A DNA stretch of 64,000 nt from Sarcophilus harrisii (GCF_902635505.1 NC_045429.1:426153669-426217668), one strand, 5' to 3'; numbered from the stretch's first letter, positions 22,940-36,394 are shown. Translations and numbers: made by a program. The notes: generated from the letters alone by a model not told the origin.

Positions 22940-24295
22940 GGGCAATAAGAAGCAAAAGGCTGATAATTGTCAGACCAAGCCAATGCATGTACTCTTATGG
23001 TAAGGCAGAACCAGTGCTTCCAGTGCCGCCTTGAGGGGTAGGTTTGGAATGGCTTCTCAAAATAAAGTCTGTGTAAATCACCAGATGGTGCTCTAACCTC
23101 AAATTGTTCCAGCTCCCTCCCTTTATGGAGGTGTACAAATCTTACTTTATCCACTTGATGCTTCATAATGCGTTTTCAGTAAACTTATTTCAATTTAGAG
23201 GGATCCATATTCCTGACCAACAACTAGCAGGGGGGAATCTGGTTGTACTCTAGCTTCCAGTAAATCTGACCCCAGCACTTCATTCCCCACTTTCATTTGT
23301 CACTTCCAGCTCCTCAGTCTTGTCAAGGCAACATGGCATCCTTATTATGGTGTCAAGAAAGAAGATCAATAAGGAGACTTTGTAGTCTCCTGAGCTCCTC
23401 CTGAATGTAGGACACTTGATATATTGGATGGAAACTCATGGAAGATGCCATGTCAGCTTTATGATCCAAACTTCTCTAGTGTAATGACTAAGTCCGACTT
23501 AAGTTTTTTTCAAGAGCTTATCTAAGTCCCTTTCTGATCTTTTTTGCACACATACAGATGTGACTTACCTGTGTCCTCCAGATGCCAATGTCTCAGCCCA
23601 AACTGCTCTAATCTAGTTTAAAGAGATCAAGATTACCAGAGATGAATCATAATTATACAATTCATTTCTCCCCATTCCCATAAGATTTTTATCTCACCAA
23701 CTTTATCATAGGATTTAGTCTGTAAGAAATAATTTTATTTGATATATGTCTAATTCATTTCTAACTTGAAGTGAAAGAAAGACACTCAGACTTAGAGACC
23801 CCCAAGTCTTACCACATGACTCTGCCCCAAGATAATTTTAGGTAACATTTATAGGAATCTCAAAATAAGGAAAAGATTATGATATGTTAAAATACAGTTT
23901 GGGGTTAACATCCCAAAATAGTTATCCTTCAATTCCTGTCTGGATTATTTCTCCTTTCTTGATTTCCTGTCTGTAATCAATATCTTAACCTTGAATCTTG
24001 AAAGAAAAAAAAACATTGTCTCCAGGTGGGTCATATTGCCCAATCACTCCACCTATGTAGGATAATACCAACTAGACAAAGAATTTAGTTTGGGTATTAC
24101 CTTCACTTCATTTCAAAGAAAGGTACTACTTTGTTTTTCTCACTTTGCTAAAGGGAAAGGACTAGAAAGACTTAAGCTGGCAAAGTATATAATGTTTCTA
24201 GAGAAGCTTGAAAAGTTTTTAAAATGTTCCTTCAGTAAGCAACTCAAAATAGTATTATGTAGAATTTAAAAGAAAGATCATTTTCAACTGCAAAA
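22940..24295. other. Intergenic, no gene recognised
   Basis: No exon-like segment or known repeat family could be supported; some of it may be very old LTR sequence. Confidence 0.4.
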
Positions 24296-24299
24296 ATCA

Positions 24300-24805
24300 G
24301 AGAAGTATTTATACAGGAAGTGGTATTTGGATTGGCCTTGAATCCAGATGAAATTTTGATGGACTGAAGAAATTACTTTCCAACCATAGAGAACAGTAAG
24401 GTAAAAGCAGAGAGGGAAGAAAGCCTGAAATATGTTCAAATAATAGATATTATGTACAATAATTTACCTGTAGTTAAATTATGTATGAAGGGAAGTAGTA
24501 CAAGACAACCCTGCAAGGACAGTTTGTGGAGAACCAAGAACTTCAACAAAGGAGTTCAGACCTCATTTGGTAAACAATGGGATTCATTGAAGGGCTTTGA
24601 ACATTAGGATGGCATGATTGAATTTGGAAAATGAATCTAGGTATAGAAGGTTGGATCAAATAAAGATTGGGAGATAGGAATATATAAATTAAGAAGCTGG
24701 TAAGAACAATTAGAACTGTAGTGGTGGCATTGGGAATGGAAATAAAGAGACAGATACAAGAAAAATAGGAACAAAATCTCGAGGATTTAGCCATTAATTG
24801 GCTAA
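24300..24805 (-). repeat. L2-like LINE, reverse orientation
   Basis: GGCCTTGAATCCAGATGAAA, AGAGAGGGAAGAAAGCC, CATTGAAGGGCTTTGAACATTAG and GGATGGCATGATTGAATTTGG are the reverse of the L2 block order. Old. Confidence 0.6.
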
Positions 24806-25802
24806 ATTGTATTGATTAATTGACTCTTGTGGATAAGGTACCAAAAAATCACTAAGAAGTTTTGGCTGCAGAATGATGATACCAACACAAAAAGCAAACC
24901 AAAAAATTCCTAACCTCATGAATTTTTACAGTATACTAGGGGAATGAATACAACATGTAACCAAATATGTAAATACAAGTTAATAAAAGGAAAGAGACAG
25001 CAGTAGCAATTGAGAACTTAGGAAATGTACAATAAAACAAAATAAAATACTTAAGATTATTAAATTTGCAAAAGATATGACAATAAACTCTTTAACCCTG
25101 TGTAAACCCAATTTAGTAAATTCTGTTCTTTTGCCCCACTTTGTTCTTGTCTCTGCTCTGTTCTATCTTTGCTCAATAATCATATATAAGATTGGTTCTT
25201 CTTTTAGATAAAGCCAATTTCTTCACTATCAGAGACTATCTCAGCCTAATTTGTGCACATTCTGAGTGGTTTTTAATAGGTTTGCTCATTTTAATCCCAG
25301 ACCTCTCTCTCTCTTCTCTTTCTCTGCTCTGTCTCTGCCTCTCAGTTCATTTCTCTTCTTCACTTGCAAATTCTATCAAGTTCCTACATACTTGGGTTGG
25401 AACTCCATTTGTCCTGAGGAAGCTGACCATCCAGTGAACTTTATAATCTTAAAATATTGTGAAACATTAAATATACAATAATAATACTAACCATTTCCAG
25501 GAACAGTAAGAGAGGGATCTTTTCATAATAAAGAATGTGTTTGGCACAAGTTGGGATGAGGATGGATAAAAATGCCCTTTCATTTTTCATTTAGTTTGCT
25601 ACAATGTCATGTATATAGTATATAGTATAGGTCTTTAATAAATGCCTGTGGAATGGAGAATAAATCTTCACCTTATGGGGCTTCTCCAACCTTTGTTCCC
25701 CTTCCCTTAGTTTCTGTACAATAATAACAGTAGCAACAATAACTGTAAATATAACTATCCCTAAAGATCTACCTTCATGTTTCATCCTTGTTTTCTCCCA
25801 AG

Positions 25803-26175
<373 letters not shown>

Positions 26176-27210
26176 TGTTCTCATTCCTGTTAGATACAAC
26201 CTGGGATAGCAATTCTGGATTTACAGGGACAGTATCCAATTTCTCTGAAAATCTTTTTGGCTCATTTTGTCCCCCAGGAACATCCATATACATTGTGTCT
26301 AGATTCTCTTCCTGGGACTTATGAACCACAAATCCTGAACTGACACAAAACAAGGTCAGTCTTGAGGACTACCCAAAACATGACTTTGGCATATATTTCC
26401 CCCAACTGGAGTTTACTCCAGTTTTAAGGTTTCCTCATATAGTTAATGTCCAATCTCCACAAATGAGGATAAAGGTTAGCTAATTCCTGTATAAGTGCTC
26501 AGCATAACAAGTACATTTATCAGGTATGATAAAGATAAAAATTTATTTCAACCCACAGAATATAGACTCAAAGGAGTTCACATAAATAAGTGCAAAAAAG
26601 ACATGAGATCTCATAATAGCTCAGAAACAATATAATTTTCCTTCTACTCTGGAGGTCCTAATTTACCACAGAATTCTATATAACTTATTACCAAACTTGT
26701 AATTCTACCCTTGTGAATTGGATTCCCCTTGGAAGGGAAACACATGTTACCCTTAGACAGACAACATCCTTCCTATGGGATCACATTGTCCAAATAACTT
26801 TTTGTAGTGACACATACAAAGTCAAAGTTCTTTGTTCTTCCACAGCATGACTTCTGGTCCTATGCCATTATCCCAGCACTCAGAGCCAAGTGTTTGAGTC
26901 TCATCTCTCTTCAAGAGGCAAACTGGTCATGAAAGTCCCCTTCTTTGAATAGAAGACTGGATGATTGACTCACAAATTTGGGGTTACTCAAGACAGTCCA
27001 AGAAAGTCTGCTGTCCAAGTCTGCTATCTCCCCTCTCTGGCTAAAAAGATAAATTTCAGACTCTAGTCATCAGCTGCAACTCCTCCCCATGGAAACTTGG
27101 ACCCTCTCCTAGAGCCACACTAAGCTCTGATAGGTAAGCTTTCATCTTATTTTGCCTGGATCTAAGTCTCTATCTCACATCCTGGCTGTTTCCAAAACAC
27201 GCCCCTGCCC
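26176..27210. other. Intergenic, no gene recognised
   Basis: Sequence downstream of CTXND2. From about 26,530 to 27,210 the sequence has LTR-like composition but I cannot show ends, target repeats or a family. The 86-codon minus-strand frame at 26,093-26,353 has no recognisable domain. Confidence 0.35.
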
Positions 27211-27214
27211 TTGT

Positions 27215-27355
27215 CTCTCTCCTTACAAGCTCATTAGTGTTTTGTTGCTTTTCCTCATTAGAATTTAAACTCTTGAGGGTAAGGACTATCTCATTTGTTT
27301 GTATTTATATCCCACTATTTATTTAGCACAGTGGTGCTTGATAAATACCATTCCT
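27215..27355 (+). repeat. L2-like LINE tail
   Basis: TTAGAATTTAAACTCTTGAGGG ... GGTGCTTGATAAATACC matches the end of L2 on the plus strand. Confidence 0.55.
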
Positions 27356-27359
27356 CTGT

Positions 27360-27980
27360 ACAAACTACCTTCTTTCAATCTAGGAAATCTCCTTTCTCTG
27401 ACTAAAAGCCCAGATTCCAGGAATCTACCTTCCATGTTATGTTCAAGGCAAACCTCAACACTGGCTCTAGGAAATTTTCACTAAGGAAATGCCCCTTCTC
27501 TGGCAGGTAAACAAGGGCTCAGGAACATCAGCCATGTACTTCTCCCTTGGATCACTTTTGTTGGCAAGCACACTTTTGTTCTTTCTTGTTTAAGAGAAAT
27601 ACAGTCTTTAGGACCCAGAGATCAGATCTGAAGTACTTTGGTAAAGATAGAAATAAATGTCACTAAAATAACTTCAAATTGTTTCAGTGCCCAGCTGAGG
27701 TAAGCAACCCAATAGAAAGCTCCCAATGCCAGAGATAGGACTGGTGTTTTATTGAAAGAGTGAAAGGCAATTCTTTAACTAGAAGAACTCATCACTGATC
27801 CAACAAACTCAGAGTAGCAGGGAAGCCACATTGTCCAGAAGGTGAGTGGAAAGGTTTAGAACAAGAGAGACAGACCGTTGCCAGTCAGTCTTGAAGTCCA
27901 GAGTTGTTAGCTGCCTCAAGTGCTTGTATTTCTCTACTCACATGTTTCATTACCAGATTCTCTAACTGTGCGCTCATTCC
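27360..27980. other. Intergenic, no gene recognised
   Basis: No supported exon. The 3' part (27,690-27,975) is of moderate GC content but matches nothing I know; the L1 at 27,981 was inserted into it. Confidence 0.35.
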
Positions 27981-30087
27981 TTTTTTTTTTTTTTTTTAAT
28001 TTAATAGCCTTTTATTTACAGGATATATGCATGGGTAACTTTACAGCATTAACAATTGCCAAACCTCTTGTTCCAATTTTTCACCTCTTACCCCCACCCC
28101 TCCCTAGATGGCAGGATGACCAGTAGATGTTAAATATATTAAAATATAAATTAGATACACAATAAGTATACATGACCAAAACGTTATTTTGCTGTACAAA
28201 AAGAATCAGACTCTGAAATATTGTACAATTAGCTTGTGAAGGAAATCAAAAATGCAGGTGTGCATAAATATAGGGATTGGGAATTCAATATAATGGTTTT
28301 TAGTCATCTCCCAGAGTTCTTTTTCTGGGCATAGCTGGTTCAGTTCATTACTGCTCCATTAGAAATGATTTGGTTGATCTCGTTGCTGAGGATGGCCTGG
28401 TCCATCAGAACTGGTCATCATATAGTATTGTTGTTGAAGTATATAATGATCTCCTGGTCCTGCTCATTTCACTCAGCATCAGTTCATGTAAGTCTCTCCA
28501 GGCCTTTCTGAAATTATCCTGTTGGTCATTTCTTACAGAACAGTAATATTCCATAATATTCACATACCACAATTTATTCAGCCATTCTCCATCTGATGGA
28601 CATCCATTCAGTTTCCAGTTTTTAGCCACTACAAAAAGGGCTTCCACAAACATTCGTGAACATATAGGTCCCTTTCCCTTCTTTATAATCTCTTTGGGAT
28701 ATAATCCCAGTAGTAACACTGCTGGATCAAAGGGTATGCACAGTTTGATAACTTTTTGAGCATAGTTCCAAACTACTCTCCAAAATGGTTGGATTCGTTC
28801 ACAACTCCACCAACAATGCATCAATGTCCCAATTTTCCGCATCCCTCCAACAATCATCATTATTTTTCCTGTCATCTTAGCCAATCTGACAGGTGTGTAG
28901 TGGTATCTTAGAGTTGTCTTAATTTGCATTTCTCTGATTAATAATGACTTGGAGCATCTTTTCATATGACTAGAAATAGTTTCAATTTCTTCATCCGAGA
29001 ATTGTCTGTTCATATCCTTTGACCATTTTCAATTGGAGAATGGCTTGATTTTTATAAATTAGAGTTAATTCTCTATATATTTTGGAAATGAGGCCTTTAT
29101 CAGAACCTTTGACTGTAAAAATATTTTCCCAGTTTATTGCTTCCCTTCTAATCTTGTCTGCATTAGTTTTGTTTGTACAAAAACTTTTCAGTTTGGTATA
29201 ATCGAAATTTTCTATTTTGTGATCAGTAATGATCTCTAGTTCTCTTTGGTCATAAAGACCTTCCCTTCCACAGGTCTGAGAGATAAACTATCCTGTGTTC
29301 CTCTAATTTATTAATAATTTCATTCTTTATGCCTAGGTCATGAACCCATTTTGACCTTATCTTGGTGTACGGCGTTAAGTATGGATCAATGCCTAGTTTC
29401 TGCCATATTAGTTTCCAATTTTCCCAGCAATTTTTATCAAACAGTAAGTTCTTATCCCAAAAGCTGGGATCTTTGGGTTTGTCAAAGATTAGGTTGCTAT
29501 ATTTGTTGACTGTTTTATCCCTTGAACCTAATCTATTCCACTGATCAACTAATCTATTCCTTAGCCAATACCAAATAGTTTTGGTAACTGCTGCTCTATA
29601 ATATAATTTTAGATCTGGTACAGCTAAGCCACCTTCATTTGATTTTTTTTCATTAATTCCTTGAAATTCTTGACCTTTTGTTTTCCATATGAACTTTGTT
29701 GTTATTTTTTCTAGGTCATTAAAATAGTTTTTTGGGACTCTGATTGGTATAGTACTAAATAAATAGATTAGTTTAGGTAATATTGTCATCTTTATTATAT
29801 TTGCTTGCCCTATCCAAGAGCATTTAATATTTTTCCAATTAGTTAGATCAGACTTAATTTGTGTGAAAAGTGGTCTGTAATTTTGCTCATAAAGTTTCTG
29901 ATTTTCCCTTGGCAGATAGATTCCTAAATATTTTATATTATCAGTAGTTACTTTAAATGGAATTTCTCTTTGTAACTCTGACTGTTGGATTTTGTTAGTG
30001 ATATATAAGAATGCTGATGACTTATGTGGGTTTATTTTATAACCAGCAACTTTGCTAAAGTTGTGGATTATTTCTAATAACTTTTTA
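27981..30087 (-). mobile_element. Young L1, 5'-truncated (ORF2 C-terminal part and 3' UTR)
   Basis: The poly-T on the left (27,981-27,996) is the reverse of the poly-A tail; the 3' UTR follows, then ORF2 read leftward. About 850 bases (30,101-29,250) keep an open frame of 283 codons matching the L1 ORF2 stretch between the reverse transcriptase and the C-terminal Cys-rich domain (KKLLEII..., YLGIYLPRE, KFIWKTKGQE, LYYRAAVTKT). A second frame (29,013-28,405, 202 codons) covers the end (SLLIREMQIKTTLRYH, HCWWSCERIQPFWR, NKLWYVNIMEYY). The frames are separated by a frameshift near 29,250, and another near 28,850 alters the first half of the Cys motif. It lacks endonuclease and most of the reverse transcriptase, so it cannot be autonomous. 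No clean target repeat was found. Confidence 0.85.
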
Positions 30088-30089
30088 CA

Positions 30090-32665
30090 CACTCTGTGCA
30101 CACTGGTGGAAGGGTGATCAAGATTGATGGACCATCATATTTTGGCTATTCCTGCTCTTACCTTTTCCTGAGTAAATATTATATGATGATTATTATTGCT
30201 TTTGTCTTTTCATTTAGCAAATATGTCATATTTAAGAGTTAATTGCATCATGACTGATGGTGAGGGCTCAGAACTACAGTGGTAGTAGGAATGTATCTTC
30301 CCACATAGCTAGCCTAGGATCCTGAGTGTGAATTTTGGCAATCATGGCCATGGCTGCCTCTCACTCTCCACTAGATGAAATCTCCCTTGAATTGCCAGCA
30401 AGGAGGTAGGAGGGGAGGGATAGAGAGACAGAGACAGAAAAAGAAAAAAGGAGAAGGAAGATATAGGTGACACTTTGGAAGCCATACCCATACCCATACT
30501 GCATGCATCAGTGGGTTATGTGCCGTACAGGACTACTTTAAGCATGCATATTTATTTCTGATTCTGGGTAAGCTTTATTTCATCCCATAGAAAATTCAAA
30601 ACACAGAGGATTTATATCTAAGTCCCTACAAAGCCAATATGGCTCTCCTCTATCAGATATGGCTTTTTCTATGAAATCTTCCATATTTATAAGTTGTCCC
30701 TGAAAGGGAAAGCACTTAAAATTAAATAGAATGTTGATTTCCTTTCCCTGGACTTGCACAGTCCACACAATTCACAGTAGTAAAGGATAAGGTCTGCATT
30801 TACTTTTCTATATCATAGCTTTATCTCAATGCCTCTCCACTTTGACTGTCTCCTTGTGTGCTTTCTGTTTTAGCAGAATTACCACATGCCTTCCTGGTTC
30901 CTACCCCATTCTTTGTATGTAGAGGGTCTTCTATCTGCTCCATTAGCCCTGGACAATTTTTCCTTCATGTCTGTGCCTAATTTCTTTTTGTAGGCCAAAT
31001 TCAGGCACAATGCTCAGCTGTACCTCAATCATGATTCAATTATACTCGGTGTCAGTGAGACAGTAAAAATCCAGTAAAAATGCTTCATGTTCCATGAAGG
31101 AGATATCAGATTTCCCAGAATGGCATCAATGAAAATATTTGTGTTGTATAGAAAGATAGTTTCAACAAAGGCCTTCAACAGTTTGATGCTGTTTGCCAGA
31201 AATGGGTGGCAGCATCCATTATTGGCCAGGTGCCCTGTCCCAAAGACCATATGACATTGAAAGCTATATTTAACTCCCAAGGAACTGGAAGACAGATGGC
31301 AGAACAGCTGGAAGTTTTAGATTTCCATCAGACAGTATGTAAAGAAAGAGCATATGGAACCTTTTTTATAAATCAATCCTATTTCAATCCACAATAAACA
31401 TTATTAAGTGTCTATGTTAACAGGCACTATGCAAAGCACTAGAGATATAAAGAAAGGCTTAAAAGACAGTCCCTGTCCTCAAAGAGTTCACAATCTACTT
31501 ACCTCAACTATTTGTGAATGAACATTGAAAAGAGCAGGTGGCTGACAAACCAAAAAACAAGGCAGAATGGATAGAGCTACAGTCATTTGAGGGCACTTTG
31601 TCATAGAGATAGTGACAGAAATTGGAGTTGAATAACAGTGCCAAATTGCATTCAAATCAATAACTGATCAACAAGTATCTATTAAGAACGTACTATGTGC
31701 CAGGTACTATACTGTCAGTGAATCCTACACATGGCACCAGAAATGCTATCTTTTTATAGTCATGAAAGTTTTGTAGGATGATTTTAGAGAAAGGAGTGAG
31801 AAGCTAAATGGCTGAGAAAGGCTCCTAAAGTTAATAAGAAAAAGATTTTTCTGGCCTAAAAAAGTCACAAATGTTGCCAAAAAATGTGATGCTTGTGCCC
31901 AAGTGTGTGAAGTATTCTCAACTCATGTTGCATATATTTGGAGAATGCTTACATCAGCAAATCTTTAGCCTCTACATACATGGGCTTTAAAAAATCTCTG
32001 TGTAACTTATAACTCAAAGCCCATTTGTATAAGATGCTTCACATTGGTGGCAGTTGAGGGACAAAATTTGTAAGAGCTTGAGGGGAAAGAGAAGTCCTGA
32101 TCTTCTTCCAGCTTTGAGAGAGAGGATACAGGTTCTCTTCAGGTTTCTCTCCCTCAAGGGAGAAAAAGACTCTGGAAAAAAGGCAGCACATAAAAGAGCT
32201 GGTACTTTGTCATGTTATCAAGCCAGCTTATTACCTTAAATATTTCAGGAATTTCCCCTGAGTGAGATCTCAAGTTATCTTGCTTCCAATGGGAGAACTC
32301 ATTCATTCTGTATATTGTTTGGTATATTCTCATTTGTATATCTTCTCTGATTTCTGTTTGCTGGAAGTTTGGATAAATTGATTCATTTACAAAAGTGTTC
32401 TTTGTGGAAGTGGAATTTGGTTTGAAGGAAGTGAAGCTTTGGATGTATAACTTGTAGTATCTATTCTCCATTAAGATATGATGATCAGAAATTCAACTTG
32501 AATTTAAAAAAAACACATTTTCCTTAGACTAACAATATTTGTGGGCAGAGAGAAAGATTTGGCTATATATCATTTTAGCATAGTACTCTTTCTCAGAGGG
32601 AAATGGGATGACAAGTCTCTGAACCCAATATCTTGCTTACCTTCTTGGCAGTAATCAAAGTTTTC
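30090..32665. other. Intergenic, no gene recognised
   Basis: Contains an L2-type reverse fragment at 31,385-31,505 (CACAATAAACATTATTAAGTG ... AAAGACAGTCCCTGTCC). The rest (30,800-31,380 and 31,510-32,500) has stretches that look formerly coding or retroviral in texture, but no family or intact gene is supported. Confidence 0.35.
31385..31505 (-). repeat. L2-like fragment, reverse orientation
   Basis: TATTAAGTGTCTATGTTAACAGG, AAGCACTAGAGATATAAAGAA and CCTCAAAGAGTTCACAATCTA follow the common marsupial L2-type pattern. Confidence 0.6.
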
Positions 32666-33597
32666 TTCTGAGACTTGAGGTAGGGAAGAAGAACCAAAAT
32701 GGAACAGTAGAGGCAATAACCCAGACAAATTCTCTCATCATACCCTCAAATTAACTTTAAAATAATGTTTCAAATTCTGGAGCAGCAAAGCCAACAAAAG
32801 ATCAAGGTGAAGCATTTTTTTCCCAGCCTAAGACAACTTAGAAAGTTGGCACCAAGGTAGGGGGCAGCTTGGAGCACACATGGCAGCAGCACTAGCTTTG
32901 GGAGCTTTCAGCCCATGGATGGTATGGGGGTAGGGCAACTAGTCAGAAAGAGATTATAGATGATCCTTTTCTGACACTGGGTGCAGAATCCTGTAGCATT
33001 GACCACATACAGCTCCCAGTCACAGAGTGGAACACTAGCATTTATGGCCACAGGAGAGGAAGGGACCTGTTCACAATTCCAGCATCAAGAGGAACACTAA
33101 TGCTTATGGCAGAAGGACAGCAGGGGACCTGGTTCTAGGATCAAGGGGACCACTATCACTTTTAGCTGTAGAAGAAGAGAGGTCCTTTCTAGATAGACCA
33201 GAGTACAGAACAAGAAATCATTGACTACACCTCTCCCCAGATTACACCAGCTTGGAAACACTGAAAAACCTATAGGCTCCCAGAGCTAACTCTGAAAATA
33301 GCAGCTAAAAAGCCTGATGCTTATAAAAAGTGCCCCCACCGTACTTCAGGAACACAGCCCGGTTTTAATATAAAGTTCAAAGTCTAAAGAAAGGCTAGAA
33401 AAATGACAACAACAAACAGCAACAAAAAAGAACCCGACCATAAAAAGCTATAGTAGTGACAAGGAAAATGAAGACATAAACTCAGAAGACAACAATTTGA
33501 AAATAGCTACAAATGAAGTTTCAAAGAAAAATGCAAATTGACACAAGCAGAACAAAAATTCCTTGAAAAGTTAAAGTGATTAGATTGTGTTATGGGC

Positions 33598-34223
33598 CAG
33601 AACTCTGAACTTGAAACAAAAGATTCTTACAAGGTATTAAGTCAGTGGAATTGATAGAGACAATAGTTATCTAATTTAGCATGGTTCAGTATGATTGATT
33701 TACTCCTACAAGGAGATGTTATGGGCCAAAACTTGAAACAAGATACTAAGTGGAATTGAGGAGACAATGGTTAAATCTAGTTTAGCATTGATTTAATCCT
33801 ACAACAAATAATGGTTTCCTAGTGATATAATGATTGGTTATACTCAATGTAAAGCATATAAGGAAGAAGCTCTCAGGGCCAGGAAGGACAAACTCACTAG
33901 AAGCTCTCAGAGGCTGAGACAGATGTATTCCATCGTCCACCTTTGGCTGCAGGCTGAAGCATAAATCTTTGCAGATTTGGAGAGATTCAGAGGGCAGAGA
34001 AGGAGACAAGAGCTCAAGCCCACCGAACCAAGGAGAGAGATAGGCCTCTAAGAAAGGTAACTGGGCCCCAGGAAAGGAGACAAGACTTTGAAGGAGACAA
34101 CAAAGGATTTGGACTTTAACACCTGGCTGTACTTGTGGTGATTACTGAACTGAAAGGAAGGCTGCATCCAGAGACCCCAAGAAAACTTCAACAGAGAACT
34201 TACATTTTAAATAGAACATTACA
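33598..34223 (+). mobile_element. Solo LTR, class II ERV, related subfamily
   Basis: A fossil. Starts TGTTATGGGCCAGAACTC and ends about ...GAACATTACA, about 626 bases, with imperfect 6-base flanks AGATTG/AGAGTG. It shares GAATTGATAGAGACAATAG, ATCTAATTTAGCATGG and TAACACCTGGCTGTAC blocks with the LTRs at 21,591 and 43,283 but differs enough to be another subfamily. Its 5' part contains two tandem copies of a roughly 120-base unit. Confidence 0.7.
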
Positions 34224-34322
34224 AGAGTGGTAGAAGAAAATTTTGCAAAAAGGGCACAAAAATAACATCTTAAACAAAACTGGCATATGGCAAGAGACAT
34301 AAAAATTCACTGGAGAAAAATT

Positions 34323-35492
34323 CTTTTATTTATTTATTTTTTTTTTTTTTTATTTAATAGCCTTTTATTTACAGGATATATACATGGGTAACTTTACAGC
34401 ATTAACAATTGCCAAACCTCTTGTTTCCAATTTTTCACCTCTTACCCCCCCCCACTCCCTCCCCTAGATGGCAGGATGACCAGTAGATGTTAAATATATT
34501 AAAATATAAATTAGATACACAATAAGTATACGTGACCAAAACGTTATTTTGCTGTACAAAAAGAATCAGACTCTGAAATATTGTACAATTAGCTTGTGAA
34601 GGAAATAAAAAATGCAGGTGTGCATAAATATAGGGATTGGGAATTCAATGTAATGGTTTTTAGTCATCTCCCAGAGTTCTTTTTCTGGGCATAGCTAGTT
34701 CAGTTCATTACTGCTCCATTAGAAATGATTTGGTTGATCTCGTTGCTGAGGAGGGCCTGATCCATCAGAACTGGTCATCATATAGTATTGTTGTTGAAGT
34801 ATATAATGATCTCCTGGTCCTCATTTCACTCAGCATCAGTTCGTGTAAGTCTCTCCAGGCCTTTCTGAAATCATCCTGTTGGTCATTTCTTACAGAACAG
34901 TAATATTCCATAATATTCATATACCACAATTTATTCAGCCATTCTCCAACTGATGGACATCCATTCAGTTTCCAGTTTCTAGCCACTACAAAAAGGGCTG
35001 CCACAAACATTCGTGCACATACAGGTCCCTTTCCCTTCTTTATAATCTCTTTGGGATATAATCCCAGTAGTAACACTGCTGGATCAAAGGGTATGCACAG
35101 TTTGATAACTTTTTGAGCATAGTTCCAAACTACTCTCCAAAATGGTTGGATTCGTTCACAACTCCACCAACAATGCATCAATGTCCCAGTTTTCCCGCAT
35201 CCCCTCCAACAATCATCATTATTTTTTCCTGTCATCTTAGCCAATCTGACAGGTGTGTAGTGGTATCTTAGAGTTGTCTTAATTTGCATTTCTCTGATTA
35301 ATAATGACTTGGAGCATCTTTTCATATGACTAGAAATAGTTTCAATTTCTTCATCTGAGAATTGTCTGTTCATATCCTTTGACCATTTTTCAATTTGGAG
35401 AATGGCTTGATTTTTTATAAATTAGAGTTAATTCTCTATATATTTTGGAAATGAGGCCTTTATCAGAACCTTTGACTGTAAAAATATTTTCC
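34323..35492 (-). mobile_element. Young L1, 5'-truncated, with target duplication
   Basis: Poly-T at left (reverse of the tail), 3' UTR, then the last 202 codons of ORF2 in one open frame (35,373-34,765) including the intact Cys motif DDCWRGCGKTG ... HCWWSC and the WLNKLWYMNIMEYY segment. A 13-base target duplication CTGGAGAAAAATT flanks it (34,310-34,322 and 35,493-35,505). It is nearly identical to the corresponding part of the 28-kb copy, so both are recent. It sits inside the HAL1-like element. Confidence 0.9.
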
Positions 35493-36394
35493 CTGGAGAA
35501 AAATTTTTAAAAAGAACTGGCTAAATGGGAAAAGAAATACAAAAGCTCACTAAAGAAAAGACTTAAAAATTAGAATAGGGCAAATGGAGTCTTGATTCCA
35601 TGAGACATCAAAAAAGAAAACAAACTCAAAAGAATTTTTTAAAATAGAAGAAAATGTGAATATCTCATCAGAAAAACAATTGACCTGGAAAATAGATTGA
35701 AGAGGTATAATTTAAGAATTATAGCTATGTTCAAAAAAAGATCCTACTCCAAACAACTGAATATAATCCTTCAGGGACAAAAACGGACATTTAATAAAAT
35801 AGTTAACTTTCAAGAATTCCTGATGAAAAGACGAGCTGAATAGAAAATGTGACATTAAAATACAAGACTCAATAAAAGCATTAAAAAGTAAACATGAAAA
35901 AGAAATCATAAGAGATTTTAAAAGGTTAAACTGCTTAAAACGATTTATTATCATTACTAGGATAGTCAAAAGGAGTCACATAGACAGAGGGTATAAATAT
36001 GTGTTGATTATGTTGTAATGATCTCAAAAAAAATTTAAGGGCAAAAAAGATGGGAAAGGAGGGGAATAATGGCGGAAATTATCTTACATAAAAGAATCAT
36101 GCAAACAAGTGTTTTTATATTGAAAGGAGGTGATGGCAAGGTAATACTTGAACCTCACTTTCATTGTTGGTTCAAAATGGGAAACACAAATATACTCAAT
36201 TAGGTATATAAATCTATTTTACCCAATTAGGAAGTAAAGGGGATAAGAAAATGGGGGTGACAAAAGAGAGGGCAGATTAAGGGAGACAGTGGTCAGATGT
36301 AAAACAGACTTTTGAGAAATGATAGGGTACAAAGAAAGAGAAGGATAAATAGAAACTCAAGGCAAAGGCCTCCTTTTAAATCAACTAACAATGT

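Larger units (their letters stand above)
32670..36360 (+). mobile_element. HAL1-like half-L1, interrupted twice
   Basis: The left part (32,670-33,595) resembles a marsupial L1 5' UTR plus the start of ORF1. The right part (35,506-36,360) has ORF1-like blocks (GAAAATGTGAATATCTCATC, TTGACCTGGAAAATAGATTG, TCCTGATGAAAAGACGAGC) and then a purine-rich 3' region (GGAAACACAAATATACTCAATT, GGGCAGATTAAGGGAGACAG). No ORF2 sequence is seen between them, which fits a half-L1. ORF1 is badly decayed: most of its RNA-binding and C-terminal coding part is missing. A solo LTR (33,598-34,223) and a younger L1 (34,323-35,492) are inserted into it, so it is the oldest layer. Confidence 0.6.

Noticed and set aside
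22669-23166. 165-codon ORF on the minus strand
   Set aside because: Much of it lies over reverse MIR-like SINE sequence, no domain is recognisable and no splice or promoter context supports it.
26530-27210. Possible reverse LTR near CTXND2
   Set aside because: Composition only; ends, target repeats and family could not be shown.
28405-30101. L1 ORF2 frames considered as a host gene
   Set aside because: Clear L1 ORF2 C-terminal sequence with a poly-A tail and truncation; a mobile element, not a domesticated gene.
31725-32070. Possible LTR end followed by a primer-binding-like GGTGGCAG
   Set aside because: No target duplication, no second LTR and the primer-site match is weak, so no element is claimed.
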